DNA of 64,000 nucleotides from Phytophthora colocasiae (GCA_018806915.1 JAGKQI010000059.1:806001-870000); one strand, 5' to 3'; numbered from the stretch's first letter, positions 32,817 through 45,556 are shown. Numbers and translations are program-made. The notes: generated by a model from the sequence alone, not told the origin.

Positions 32817-33948
32817 GGGAATGTAATTTGAGAATACATGTAGGCGTTAAGCCCCCCCCCTGATTATCTGGATCCCTCAATGAATGTACCGTATGAATTT
32901 CCCGTGCAGTGACTAAAATGCACTATCACATACATTTAATTGTATTTTACCACCGAAAACACCAGGTTCAATCATTCATATACCGTTTGTCCAAAGAGTG
33001 ATTTGTGGTTTTCTACAACGATGGATGACCATTTTTGGGTCTTTCGTGGATCCCAAAAAAATCAAATATTCAGTGTCTAGGAATGACATCGAGTGCACCA
33101 CAACAAAGGTAAACGCGAAGAGGATTGGTGGGACATGATCGAACTGTTAGAGCGAAGCCTAAACTAGAAGGATTTGGATGTCCGTCTGGAAAGATTCTCA
33201 TGACTCTCCATGCAAGCTATACATAGCGTATCATCCAGAAAAAGAATTGAGCGGTTGCGGAAATCAAGAAATTGCAAGTTTAACATGCATCCCACCGCTC
33301 CAATGCATGTTGCTATTCCGAATTTCGAGCGACAGATGGTACATATGTTACAAGGTGATAGGTTACATAATGGATTATGAGAGCTTGGAGCGTGGCTGCA
33401 CCCGTGTAAAATCTGTGGAAGATTGTATGAGCCTTCGTCTGACCGCCAAGGGCCCAGAAGTGTACGTCAGAGTGTACAGGCTGCAATGGCTTTCCCATTT
33501 TGTATGTGTAAGAAATAGAATCACCTCGGTCTTCAGAGCCTCCAACATTCCACAAATTATCACGATTGTGTTTTGGGATTGCGTTTCTTCTTTTTTTCTC
33601 ACGAAACCTTGAGAGTTTATACCAAAACCTGGATCATATTCACCAGCAGGGTCTTCCCCAGGTGTAATTTACTTCAAGACCTGTCAACCTGGCGTATCGC
33701 TTTCACATTGATCGCACATAATTCTATTGTTCCCTGGTTTATTTGATGTTTTTCTTACTCTCCTGCTTGGCAACATAAAAAACTCTCCCTCAAAAGTGTA
33801 ACTTCACTATGTCTTCGATTTGCATTTGAATATTTTCTATTGATGCTTTTGTGGGGTGCGGGTATTCGGCTGTCCCGATGAATGAGTCTGCATTTCTATA
33901 TCTCATACTTAAATTCTAAAATCTTCATTCAATTACACCACTTGCAAA
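32817..33948. other. Intergenic, no gene supported
   Basis: A 144-codon + frame (33178-33612) is the only sizeable one. It starts with an ATG but has no recognisable domain and an atypical composition. A C9 run lies near 32853. Confidence 0.35.
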
Positions 33949-34324
33949 TGTGCACGGCCTGATCCACCAGTCAATCAAGCAGACAGTCCCTGTCGGAAGC
34001 ACTCGCGTTGGATAAACCAGACTTAAGAAAGAAGCCGCACTATTTGTCAGTGTATTGGGTATCCCCGACAAGTACCTTACGAAACGCTTTCAGAAGCTGG
34101 TTAACGACAAATTCAAAAAGCATGTAACTATTCGGGACTGCCGGAGTATTTACGTGACGCATGTCCACCGCAGTGGAGCGTCAATGAAACTGATGATGGA
34201 TTTATCACTGTTAATGTATCGTTCGTTCAAGACGCAGCAAGAAATTACCGTAGTAACACAAGTTATCAACCGATTGCCTTGGCTCAGAAGGTAACAGGTC
34301 AGATTGAGTTTTCAAGTCTTCGGA
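33949..34324 (+). pseudogene. Possible tyrosine recombinase (Crypton/DIRS-like) remnant
   Basis: The frame around 34055-34294 reads LGIPDKYLTKRFQKLVNDKF…VTIRDCRSIYVTHVHRSGAS…LLMYRSFKTQQEI. The R..RSIYVT..H block and the downstream S..TQQEI(Y) are arranged like the C-terminal half of eukaryotic tyrosine recombinases; the tyrosine follows in a shifted frame. Short, broken and weak; proposed by motif layout only. Confidence 0.3.
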
Positions 34325-37051
34325 GGTTTTGGAAGAAGAGATTCCTTTGCCGCTCTTTCACCTAGATGCGAACAGTGTTTCTAGACTAGATCTGGAAAAT
34401 GTTGCGCTAGTTCGATACCAGCAGCGTTCTTCAAATGCCGTGGTCCAGGGATTTACCGAAAATAATCCGGTTTGTAACCTGAATCAAGTTGGTGCTGTAC
34501 AATTTGCCCCAAACGAGCCAGCGAAGCGGAACAGGAGCGTTGTACTTGAAAATTGGTCTTCCGATGATATGCTAAATGAGGCCCTTCCGCTGAGTTTCCC
34601 TTCGTGGTTGATCAAAAGGCAAACAAAATACAAGCATATTACCTTATCGTCCATCACCACTTGCCACTAACGGGGTGGATAACCATTCATGCTGATTTTT
34701 TTATAAATAAATACTAGTTATTTGGAGGAGTTGTGAGAGGCCGTGGTCGATGGTTCGGTCGTGTCGTCTATTAAAAACGTACGATAATCGACTTTACAAC
34801 CTCTATTAAACGATTTGCCTAATCTTGATAGATCAAATTACGGACGGATGCATACGACTCCACACTGTTAAAGCTAACAGGACGCATATGATGCCTGACA
34901 CGTCTGTGACATTCGTGTGTGGGCGACGGCCGAATGGAAACACACTATAGAATAACTGTTATTTGACGAGCATGCGCTATAGTCGCAGGTGGGCGAACCA
35001 TACCGAGAACTTGGTCGACCCTATTACCGATAGTAATACTAGCATGCATGAATGAGTGTCTGTTGGATTCTAGGATCAAACGTCATAATAAATCAGCGCG
35101 CGGGATGCGAAATGAACATCTTGAGGCGTACTTGATGAGCAGATGTAGCGATCGTGGATTTTCCCAACGAAGGCAGATGTGCCTTGCTACATGGGTAGAT
35201 TGGTCATAGTAATTATTAAATGAATTACATAAATTTAAATTTTCGTCTATCTAACGTCTAGACCTGAACGGACTGTAAAAAAATGACTCGTTCTACGGGA
35301 GAGCCGGATAACCCCTATGATAAAACCCATACGCAGGTAGCTTTTGGATTTTTGCTCGATCGATAATGTTATTTTTTTTTTATGACATGAAATCCACCCT
35401 TTTGCCAAATCTATTCGCTTAGTCAACAAGAAATCTCAAACCCACCCACTAAAATAGCAAAAGTAAAGCCTAGGTTACTCACGGTTTCTTCTGGCTCGGT
35501 AAATTATAGAACAGCCTTAGCCACTCTTCCACGAAACGGGACCACAGTACCGAAATGTCTCGTTGTCAGCCTGCAGTTCATGTCAGTCGCTTTCTCGCCA
35601 TGCTTGTTTGTTTGTTTCAGGACTAAACAGACTTTATCATACTAATACCGACTGCAAGCTCGTTGGTCGCAAGATACGAATGCAAACTACTTCAGTTAGA
35701 CCTTTTGGTGGAATCGCCGATTCAATCCGGAATTTAGCATTATATTGTAACGGTTTACAGATATCCACAAAATAGGCATATGGAGCCATTACCATTGACA
35801 AGAAGTATCAATGCTACGGCGTATAATCGTGATAGATCAAACTAATTATAACCGTAGAGTAACATCTAAAACAATCTTGTTGGAACGTGAACTACAGCTT
35901 AGGGCTATTGTCCCGCCTTGATTTGCTATCTCCATTGGTGGCCGTTGATTTAGTAATAAGGATAGTGTATTGTAGGATACTGCAGAGTAGAGGGTTCGAG
36001 AGGCATTACTCTAAGAATCCACTTTAGCAAATTTGCCACATGTTATAGATAATTCCGTGGCGAAGCAAAAAAAATTGTGTTTTCCAAAGAGAGCCACAAA
36101 GAAGCCCAAGAAGGACGTAGCTACTTCCGCGTCGGAGACGCGGATATCTAATCGTGATGATGGCTTTGAATTTACCGAGTTCATGACTTCGTTCTAGCCC
36201 GAGACAGCAAGTAGCACCGCACCGGTAGTGTTTTCCTCGGTCGGGGCACCACCAACGTTTTCCCTGCCGGTTCTAGAACAGCCAAGTAGGGCATATGAGA
36301 TCCGTGACCTCGAGGAGGGAGATTCTGCGTCGGTGCGGTCTCTTTGGCGTCCTAGAAACGAGCTACTCTTCCCTGTAATGACTTGGACGACCTCTCCTAA
36401 TGCGATGGGTGAGGTTCTTCCTAGGTAAGGTACAGTAAATAACAGCGAACATGGAACACCATAAAAACTAGAAATCAAGTCAAACTATAAAAATATCTTT
36501 GAGCCCTGACAAATATGATCGTCGTACACTTATATCCCCTGCTATGTATTGGTATAAAAAGGCATTTCCTCTACGAAATGTTGCAGCTTCCTCCTGCGTT
36601 GCACGTGCGCTATTATTTACGGTAGCTTCCTCGAAAGCAGTAAGACACAAATGACAGCAACCCACCGCAAACGCATATGTTGGCTATAACCCGCATGCTG
36701 TGGCCGGGATAACAGCAGGTAAATCTCTTTCAGCTATGTTTTTTGTGCTGTAGATACATGATCTGGACTGCGTCATATTTCCAGCCACCCCAGCTGTTCG
36801 GATGGCATTTCTGCAGTGGACGAGGGCCCGCTGTCCACAATACGCGCTTGGTGTGCCAGAGCTTCTCGGACGACTGAACTATGTTCTTGATTCGCTTGAA
36901 GATTTTTTTTATCGACGGCGTCAACGTTGGGGTGTTCGCCTGAAGACGGAACGGGTCACGTTCCTCTTCGTAGACCTCACCGAATATTGGAAGGAAGCCA
37001 AGGATCGTTGCTTCGGTTTTAGCTGAAAGCAGTACAGTGCGGGGCAGACGA
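34325..37051 (+). repeat. Segmental duplication, copy A
   Basis: 2727 bp nearly identical (about 98-99% by eye) to 39501-41840. It begins GGTTTTGGAAGAAG and ends GGGGCAGACGA. It has an extra block of about 388 bp (about 35885-36272) absent from copy B. No convincing intact gene. A frame at 36802-37026 (GVPELLGRLNYVLDSLEDFF…WGVRLK) has a weak resemblance to reverse transcriptase fragments. The termini lack TG…CA, so they are not obvious LTRs. Confidence 0.85.
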
Positions 37052-37203
37052 CTATCTGATCGGTAGCTTTCGCTTGGGCTCCACGGGTGGCTTTGGCTCC
37101 ACGGGCGGCTTTGTCGCTACGGGCTGCACGCACGGATAGGGGTTAACGTGGTGCCCGCACTGCTTGGCGTGGGCTCGCAGCTTGGCGTGCGGCTTTGTGT
37201 GTA

Positions 37204-37221
37204 GGGGGGGGGGGGGGGGGG
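37204..37221 (+). repeat. G18 homopolymer
   Basis: A run of 18 G in a GC-rich local patch with short repeats of GGCTTTGGCTCCACGGG just upstream (about 37075-37110). It could fold as a G-quadruplex; its length is also hard to sequence accurately. Confidence 0.9.
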
Positions 37222-39500
37222 TGTCGCCGGCCGCCTTGTAAACTAGGCGGAGCAGCAGTGTGCGATTTTTGATTTGGGCCCAAATGGATTTTTGATTGCG
37301 TACTCAACGCGTTTTGACGATGTACGTTTCTCCTAAACCAGCTCCTGGGCCCCTGTACACAGACACTAGACCGCTTCTACCTCCTCCAAAAGGTTTTTTA
37401 AAAAGAAATTCGAGTACATGTATTTGGAAATTATCGACGTAAATTGCAAATGTAGATACAAGTGTCCGACAATAATGCATTAGGATTCTATAAAACATGT
37501 CCGATCTCCAGGACCATCTTCAGGAGTTCCCACACCTTTGCCATGAGATGCGGAGCAACGGACCTCGGGGGGAGTAGCGATTCTTGAACCTTCAACGACT
37601 GCAAGGTCCTGGACACCTCGTTTCAGCACGATTTTCAAACCGTCCAGAAGACCACAGTTGTCAGAGTCATTCGCTGTAGCATCATTCAGAGAGGAACCTT
37701 CGGCTTCGAGAACATATCATACATGGTAATTGCCAGAGTACATATGCGCTCACAGCTTCCCAGAATAGTGGACGTCATTGCACCCCCACCGAAGCGTAGG
37801 ACACACCGCTCCAAACCTGCTTCGAACATTTTTACGCTGATACAGGAGGTCTGATGCGCTGCTTCAGAGTCAGTTCTCAGAGATCTGGTGGAGGCCTTCT
37901 CTGGGAGGGATACCCGGTCCTAATATAGCAGGAAGGCAATCCTTATGACGTTGGATTCCGCGGATCGTCAAGACAGTGTCATACTCCGCTTCACATTTCA
38001 GTGATTGCGGAGCTATCGCATCTACCAGAAGAATACCTGTAACCGAAAAAAACAGTGATTCATGTCTCGAGGGAACATGTAAATGTTCTCACCGCGTCTG
38101 GCCTTGGAACAATGATGAAATCAGTGGACCAAGACCATCAGTTGTTCGGTATGTCGAAGCACATCACGGAAGTGATTTGCGCGGCAAGCGATCTTCTACT
38201 CTGGGTATATGAAACGCAGTAGAGACAAGGTACATGAAGCCAAAGTATCAACACAAAACAAGTAATTTAGAACTTTGCGATCAGTTACAGACAGTGATCT
38301 GTGATACGTACGTCTAGGACATACCTGTCCAGAGTATATCTGTTTAATGGCCAGCCGAGGTATGACAAAATTCATTATGCTGAATAGCGAGGCAAGATAA
38401 ATTATGCTGACTGTCATTTCTTGAAACGTAAAAAAACCATTCTAGAATAACCTCGGGTACGATATCACACGTGTCAATGGCATGGTATTTGCAGATCTGT
38501 TCATACCGGATGACACAACGGGCCTTAATATACTGCGGTGCTCGTTGTTATGGATAGGTACTATCGCTTTGTGACGACCCGTCTGATGAAATTCAACGCA
38601 GTGGGTGAGGTGGACCAGCTCATAAGTAGTACAGAAAGACTGAATGGGAAACATGTTGGAACAGTTGTGATTCACATTTGTTGAGGTGATAAGCAAGTCG
38701 CTACACTTGTGAAGGAGGTACTTACTGATGAGATCCAAGAGATATACAACCGTATCATGATGCTGTTGTACAACACGGGATCTTTCAACAAGAAAGCTGG
38801 ACTAAAGTTTACATAGTTCAATACTATTGAGCAAGCACATCAAACTCTAGAAGGTATGGTGGAGACGATAGTGCATGCCTCTCATCCATCAAAGTCAATG
38901 GTGATTCACAGGTTGGAAACCGCCGTTTAGGAGACGAACCAGTTGTTCTACAAGGGAGAGAGCAGGTTGCACGCAATACGAAATGGCATCATATTCGTGG
39001 TTGATATATTGTCACACACACCTATCGCTGTACGGACGAAGCTAAAGGTTAGCTGTCCTATTAGATTCTAACTTGGGTACCATGAGGAAGTTGCCGGATA
39101 GCAAGTGTATTTCACAACCCAGCACTAAAGCGGCTTCGTGGTGATGTCAAAACCAGCTAAAATATCAAGAACAAAGTTCGATATGGTAGTACATTCGGGT
39201 CCAGAATGAAGAAGAGGCCGCAGACATTCGACACGTATCTCCGTGATAGCGATTTGGATGATAGTGAGAAAGTTGGTGACGATGACATGTCTGTCAGCGA
39301 ACAAGACCAGGAGAATAGGCGTCACACATCGTGATGACCATCCAAATGAACGGTGTAGATATCCGACTCAGGTTGATCAACAGCCTAACACGATTGACGA
39401 GGACCAAAACGAAAATCTGATCAAAATGCATCAGATGCTGTACTGCGAGTAGAACAACCAGAAGGCCATGTACTCCCGAACAGTATCCCGATGGCTAAAC
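37222..39500. other. Degenerate intergenic sequence between the two duplication copies
   Basis: No frame longer than about 98 codons. The + strand around 38700-39080 has protein-like fragments broken by many stops, consistent with an old transposon gene, but I cannot name it. Confidence 0.4.
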
Positions 39501-41840
39501 GGTTTTGGAAGAAGAGATTCCTTTGCCGCTCTTTCACCTAGATGCGAACAGTGTTTCTGGACTAGATCTGGAAAATGTTGCGCTAGTTCGATACCAGCAG
39601 CGTTCTTCAAATGCCGTGGTCCAGGGATTTACCGAAAATAATCCGGTTTGTAACCTGAATCAAGTTGGTGCTGTACAATTTGCCCCAAACGAGCCAGCGA
39701 AGCGGAACAGGAGCGTTGTACTTGAAAATTGGTCTTCCGATGATATGCTAAATGAGGCCCTTCCGCTGAGTTTCCCTTCGTGGTTGATCAAAAGGCAAAC
39801 AAAATACAAGCATATTACCTTATCGTCCATCACCACTTGCCACTAACGGGGTGGATAACCATTCATGCTGATTTTTTATAAATAAATACTAGTTATTTGG
39901 AGGAGTTGTGAGAGGCCGTGGTCGATGGTTCGGTCGTGTCGTCTATTAAAAACGTACGATAATCGACTTTACAACCTCTATTAAACGATTTGCCTAATCT
40001 TGATAGATCAAATTACGGACGGATGCATACGACTCCACACTGTTAAAGCTGACAGGACGCATATCATGCCTGACACGTCTGTGACATTCGTGTGTGGGCG
40101 ACGGCCGAATGGAAACACACTATAGAATAACTGTTATTTGACGAGCATGCGCTATAGTCGCAGGTGAGCGAACCATACCGAGAACTTGGTCGACCCTATT
40201 ACCGATAGTAATACTAGCATGCATGAATGAGTGTCTGTTGGATTCTAGGATCAAACGTCATAATAAATCAGCGCGCGGGATGCGAAATGAACATCTTGAG
40301 GCGTACTTGATGAGCAGATGTAGCGATCGTGGATTTTCCCAACGAAGGCAGATGTGCCTTGCTACATGGGTAGATTGGTCATAGTAATTATTAAATGAAT
40401 TACATAAATTTAAATTTTCGTCTATCTAACGTCTAGACCTGAACGGACTGTAAAAAAATGACTCGTTCTACGGGAGAGCCGGATAACCCCTATGATAAAA
40501 CCCATACGCAGGTAGCTTTTGGATTTTTGCTCGATCGAGTACTCTTTGGCCCATAATGTTATTTTTTTTTGATGACATGAAATCCACCCTTTTGCCAAAT
40601 CTATTCGCTTAGTCAACAAGAAATCTCAAACCCACCCACTAAATAGCAAAAGTAAAGCCTAGGTTACTCACGGTTTCTTCTGGCTCGGTAAATTATAGAA
40701 CAGCCTTAGCCACTCTTCCACGAAACGGGACCACAGTACCGAAATGTCTCGTTGTCAGCCTGCAGTTCATGTCAGTCGCTTTCTCGCCATGCTTGTTTGT
40801 TTGTTTCAGGACTAAACAGACTTTATCATACTAATACCGACTGCAAGCTCGTTGGTCGCAAGATACGAATGCAAACTACTTCAGTTAGACCTTTTGGTGG
40901 AATCGCCGATTCAATCCGGAATTTAGCATTATATTGTAACGGTTTACAGATATCTACAAAATAGGCATATGGAGCCTTTCCCTTGGCAAGAAGTATCAAT
41001 GCTACAGCGTATAATCGTGATAGATCAAACTGATTATAACCGTAGAGTAACATCTAAAACAATCTTGTTGGACTAGAACAGCCAAGTAGGGCATATGAGA
41101 TCCGTGACCTCGAGGAGGGAGATTCTGCGTCGGCGCGGTCTCTTTGGCGTCCTAGAAACGAGCTACTCTTCCCTGTAATGGCTTGGACGACCTCTCCTAA
41201 TGCGATGGGTGAGGTTCTTCCTAGGTAAGGTACAGTAAATAACAGCGAACATGGAACACCATAAAAACTAGAAATCAAGTCAAACTATAAAAATATCTTT
41301 GAGCCCTGACAAATATGATCGTCGTACACTTATATCCCCTGCTATGTATTGGTATAAAAAGGCATTTCCTCTGCGAAATGTTGCAGCTTCCTCCTGCGTT
41401 GCACGTGCGCTATTATTTACGGTAGCTTCCTCGAAAGCAGTAACAGCAACCCACCGCAAACGCATATGTTGGCTATAACCCGCATGCTGTGGCCGGGATA
41501 ACAGCAGGTAAATCTCTTTCAGCTATGTTTTTTGTGCTGTAGATACATGATCTGGACTGCGTCATATTTCCAGCCACCCCAGCTGTTCGGATGGCATTTC
41601 TGCAGTGGACGAGGGCCCGCTGTCCACAATACGCGCTTGGTGTGCCAGAGCTTCTCGGACGACTGAACTATGTTCTTGATTCGCTTGAAGATTTTTTTTA
41701 TCGACGGCGTCAACGTTGGGGTGTTCGCCTGAAGACGGAACGGGTCACGTTCCTCTTCGTAGACCTCACCGAATATTGGAAGGAAGCCAAGGATCGTTGC
41801 TTCGGTTTTAGCTGAAAGCAGTACAGTGCGGGGCAGACGA
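39501..41840 (+). repeat. Segmental duplication, copy B
   Basis: 2340 bp, same orientation as copy A and 5.18 kb away start to start. Differences from A: a 16-bp insertion near 40539, the ~388-bp block missing at about 41072, an 11-bp difference near 41442, and scattered substitutions. It follows sequence unrelated to that preceding copy A. Confidence 0.85.
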
Positions 41841-42054
41841 AGGCTACCTGATCAGTAGCCTTCGTTCCAGAAGAGGGCCCTCAGGGCCGGCTCCATAGAG
41901 CTTTTGACCTTGCTGCTAGCGGGCGTCGTGTTGCTTGAGGTAAGCGTACTTCCTGCTGCTCACGCTCGGCGTGATGCGCGCGCTTCTGCTGCTGATGGCG
42001 GCGGCCTACTGCTGGTTGCGCTCGGCCTCCTGATCCTCGTGGTATCCTGTCAAT

Positions 42055-42357
42055 TCAGTCTTTGAGCTCTTGCAACTGATTCAATAACTTCGTTCGTTCG
42101 TTTAGCAGAATGCTCAAGTCTTCCTTGAGCATTGCGGTGTCTTGTTCGTCAGTGATGCTCTGCGTAGATAGTTGCTCACTGACGTCGGTTATCTGACGTC
42201 GAATATCCGCAAGAAGATTAGGGCTCATACGGTAGTACTGATTAAACTCCCCTTCCAGCAACAAACGTTGGGCATGCAAGCCCCAATCAAGACGCTCGCG
42301 AACGACAAGCACTTCACTCTGCTCTTGTACTACTTGAGCGACGAAGCACGTCATCAT
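42055..42357 (-). CDS. Small ORF with Harbinger-like N-terminal motif (hypothetical)
   Basis: ATG at 42357, 100 residues: MMTCFVAQVV…RERLDWGLHAQRLLLEGEFNQYYRMSPNLLADI, then a coiled coil (ITDEQDTAMLKEDLSILLNERTKLLNQLQELKD). The first part resembles the start of PIF/Harbinger transposases (R.W..H...L..E..F...YRMS). The catalytic region is absent. Probably a transposon-derived fragment; whether it is expressed is unknown. Confidence 0.3.
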   Translation of the reverse strand: MMTCFVAQVVQEQSEVLVVRERLDWGLHAQRLLLEGEFNQYYRMSPNLLADIRRQITDVSEQLSTQSITDEQDTAMLKEDLSILLNERTKLLNQLQELKD

Positions 42358-42515
42358 AGGCACGATGACAGCTACAAATTCTTTATTTTCAACGGGGGCA
42401 TCATGGTGCTGAACTGCATGAAAATATATCCTGTCGTGGCAAATTAAGATCTCAGCAACAGCTGATGTCGCCTGATTGGCTTTAGCGTCGCTTCTTACCC
42501 TTCCTAGCCCTACGT

Positions 42516-43455
42516 GGGCTCTCCCGTAGACTTCCCCCACATTTGAAGCTTCCAGATCTAGAACATATCGGCTTTCTAGATTAGAAGGCTTTCTAGATTA
42601 GAACTGAGTTGCAGAAGTGAAATGTATTGTAGCATACGTGTCCTCCTCCACCTGCACTACGCTACGCATACGCCTTGATTCCCTCCACAATAGCACGGAG
42701 AGCGTCCGTCGGTGTTGGTTTGTCTGGCAGAAGCCAAGAACGCCACAGATACTCGTCGATGTACTCAGGGATCAGGTCCACCGGCATCCCGCGCATGTGC
42801 TTGGTATGCTACTTAATGCGTATCTCCCACGCGCCTTCGATGCGGTTGGTGTGGGCGCCATTTTCCGGGTTGACGTAGTTCTTCGAATGATTGACCCATT
42901 CGTGCGTATAGTTTATCTTGCGCAGGGGCCTGTAGTTGGCCAAGGTGTGCTTCTTATTGACGGACACGTACGATGCGAACTCGTCTGATATAATCTTGGC
43001 CCTAATAAACAAACATTTAGCCCAGCAATTCGCACCGGACCCACTCGTAAAACGTACCCCGCTTTCATGTACTGCTTAATAAGAGTCGTCAGTACTGGCT
43101 TCGTTGGTTAGGCAGCGTTATGCATGGCGCCTCCGTCGAGGAGTCCGAGGAGCCGTCCACGACGGTGCGCGTTGGGCGGCGAGTGGGCCGGCTGGGCATG
43201 CTAGGCGAGGGGGCTTTCGACTTGAGGGGGCGGCGGCGGGTTTTCGAATGAGCGGTTCCCAGCTGCTGTGTTTGCGCGGATGGATTTGGCGCGAAAATGT
43301 GGGGAGGCTCTGTTTAAGTTCCATACAAGGCCTTTCTGGAGGGAGTCGATTTGTGGGGACCAACTCTCCCTCTTTCGGTCGATTTTTGTTCCGAGTTGGC
43401 TCGGAAGTTCTCGATCTGGAAGCTTCAAATGTGGGGGAAGTCTACGGGAGAGCCC
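42516..43455. mobile_element. Inverted-repeat DNA transposon remnant (IS1595/Merlin-like)
   Basis: A 49-bp inverted repeat with one mismatch: 42516-42564 (GGGCTCTCCCGTAGAC…) against 43407-43455. Beyond both arms a CCAAT-containing AGCCAATCAG motif is again inverted (near 42470 and 43545), so the terminal repeats may be longer. The interior carries the C-terminal end of an ISXO2-type transposase on the minus strand. No clear target duplication was identified. Confidence 0.55.
42662..43012 (-). pseudogene. IS1595/ISXO2-like (Merlin) transposase, C-terminal fragment
   Basis: The minus strand reads SDEFASYV…YTHEWVNHSKNYVNPENGAHTNRIEGAWEIRIK, stop at 42809, then after a one-step frame change KHMRGMPVDLIPEYIDEYLWRSW… to a stop at 42662. 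The Y.H..VNHS.N.V….G.HTN.IEG.W…K block is the hallmark end of DDE_Tnp_IS1595/ISXO2 transposases, which in eukaryotes belong to Merlin elements. The N-terminal half and first catalytic acids are not found upstream. Fragmentary and frameshifted. Confidence 0.65.
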
Positions 43456-43777
43456 CTACGTGCCCAAGTTCCCCAAAAATCGCATGCGAGTTTTTAGTCG
43501 CATGGCGCACCTTTTTATTCGAGGGCGTCCCTTGGGGATTACTAGCCAATCAGACGTCTCAATTCCGGCGTGAATCGCCCTTAGAAGTTGCAACCTATAG
43601 TACTACCCTCTTAAGTCCGTATTAATAGCTTTCCTAGTATTAATACTTCTTTCCCTGAAGCAACACCAAATACATCTAAATAATATTTTTATTAGCCAAT
43701 CATATGCGACCACAACAAAAATCAGTATTGACCAACCAGACGCTCCGAATATATAAGTCGTAGAAATTGGTCGGACA

Positions 43778-44729
43778 ATGGAGAGCATTGACACCGCCCC
43801 GGCGAAGAGCGAGTGCCCCACATGCTCCAAGCTCGTGTCCAAGTCGAACATGGCGAAGCACCGCAAGGTGTGTGGCAAGAAGAAACCGGCGAAGTCGCGA
43901 AAGGCGATAAAACGGGACTCATACGCCCGCAATGAGGTGAAGGTCCTCCAAAGCGGCAGGAAAAGCGCATGTTCGACCAATTCCGACGCCTCGAAGGTAT
44001 ATAATTGTAAACATTTGTAAAATATTGTATTGTTTAATCCATGTAACGTTTAGTGGCTCGGAAGCAGCTCGCTGAACTCGAAGCTTAGCAAGTCGAGGTG
44101 GAAGAACTAGAGTGTACGGCTTGGACAGCTTTCTCGAAGCAAAGTTTGCTCTATGGTGTCAGCTTGGACCCAGATCTTTTCGCCCACTATCTTGGAGAGC
44201 TAAAGGCACGTTGCAAGGCAAAGTACAACCACGGTCCTATCATGACCACACCGAAAGAGCTTTACCGGGCAGTAATCTTCGTTCTTCATCCTAACAAGCT
44301 GCGCGGACAGAAGAACAGGTTTGGAGCGCGCATTGAGGAAGTGATGGCGCACTGGGACAAGACTGCCAGGGCCTTCAACGCTTTTGGAGATGGACTGAAG
44401 CCGATATCGACATGAAGCTCCAAGCGGAACTCGACGCCATGACGGATGTAGAGTATTCCAATGAGCGCCGGCGTGTAGCTTTGGCAAGTAAAGCAAAGGC
44501 CCAGACTGAAAGCGACTTTGAGACGCTGACAGCAAACTTTCGAGACTATCGCAAGAAGGTGGAGCGCTACATGAGAGCAAGGGACCGACACCTGGCTGAA
44601 TTTCAAGCTCGGAAGGACAACGCCGAAGTTGAAAAAGATCATCTCGAAACTGGAGAGCATTGGGACATGTGCTACCTTTCAGCAGTACAAGGAATCGTAC
44701 TTGAAGGCAAAGCAGGCGGCTTGAAGTAG
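43778..44729 (+). pseudogene. Zinc-finger plus coiled-coil gene, probably broken
   Basis: ATG at 43778: MESIDTAPAKSECPTCSKLVSKSNMAKHRKVCGKK, a CX2CX11HX3C finger, then a basic region. An AT-rich stretch from 43997 (GTATAT…) with possible acceptors near 44052 and 44066 could be an intron. Further frames (44098-44415 and 44412-44729) encode EELECTAWTAFSKQSLLYGVSLDPD… and a coiled coil (MKLQAELDAMTDVEYSNERRRVALASK…). A TAG at about 44084 in the joined frame and a stop at 44413 argue for a degraded gene. Family unknown; the position among transposons suggests transposon origin. Confidence 0.35.
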
Positions 44730-44814
44730 TTGAGGCTGTAGTGAGACCGTGAGGCCATAAACCTGTTGAATTCTACGACGTATTTTCATCGCTACTATGG
44801 TGTTCATTCAACCA

Positions 44815-45245
44815 GAGGTCATACCAAAAGGTACGAGTTCATACCAAAAGGTACGACGCGTACATACCTAAAAGTACGCTCAGATCAGACTGAAATATAC
44901 GACTTCATACCGTTTACTACGAGTTCATACCTGGAAGTACGAGGTCATACCTAAAGGTGTGTTGAGTATTCGGGTAGCTCCTTAGCTGGGCAGGCGACAT
45001 TCGTGCGATGTTTGCGGTCGTTTCTAATAAACGAGGCCAGCATCGACACAGTGAATGTGTGCTCGTTGCTCGTTTCACCGTGAACACCTGCCATCTCACC
45101 GATCTGGAAGTGAGCCACGTGGCAAGAATATGCGCCCATATCATACATTCTGGTATGGACGCGTGAACTCGTACTTCGAGGTATGAACGCGTACTTTTTG
45201 GTGTGAACTCGTACTTGGAGGTATGACGCGTACTTTCTAGTATGA
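44815..45245. mobile_element. Foldback-like element with subterminal tandem repeats
   Basis: The left arm has seven tandem 20-23 bp units of the form GAGTTCATACC(N6)GTAC (44815-44960). The right arm has about four units of the reverse complement (GTACTTSNAGGTATGAACTC, about 45150-45245). The ~190 bp between is unique. This layout (degenerate tandem repeats inverted around a unique core) is that of foldback elements. It lies about 340 bp upstream of the PDS5 start. Confidence 0.6.
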
Positions 45246-45556
45246 CTACACTTTCAAATTCACCAAAGTCACAAAAACAAATATCATTTTGAAAAAAAGT
45301 GTCTACCGCCTTTTACGGTCGTTCATAGGTCAAATAATACCAAATAACCCTCGAATGTTGTTTCCCACGACCCCCCATACAAATCCCTAATATGTACAGA
45401 GATTCGACTTCCTTTTAGAGTAAATCAACACCTCAGGATGATTATATAGGGTTAGGTGAATTTACATACAATGTCTGCTTAGAGGGTCTACTATTGAGGT
45501 TGCCATTTTGCCAAAAGGAAACCCCGCCAAAAAGCGAAAGGCAAAGCGCGCGCCAT

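Noticed and set aside
33178..33612. 144-codon frame with an ATG
   Set aside because: Composition and lack of motifs suggest chance; surrounding sequence is degraded.
34329..34670. 113-codon frame repeated at 39505-39846
   Set aside because: It has no ATG at its start, and its repetition is explained by the segmental duplication.
37204..37221. G18 run as a functional quadruplex
   Set aside because: Kept only as a repeat. Nothing nearby suggests a function, and the length may be inaccurate.
44815..44960. CRISPR-like array of short repeats
   Set aside because: The units are directly adjacent without spacers, degenerate, inverted at the other end, and the DNA is eukaryotic.
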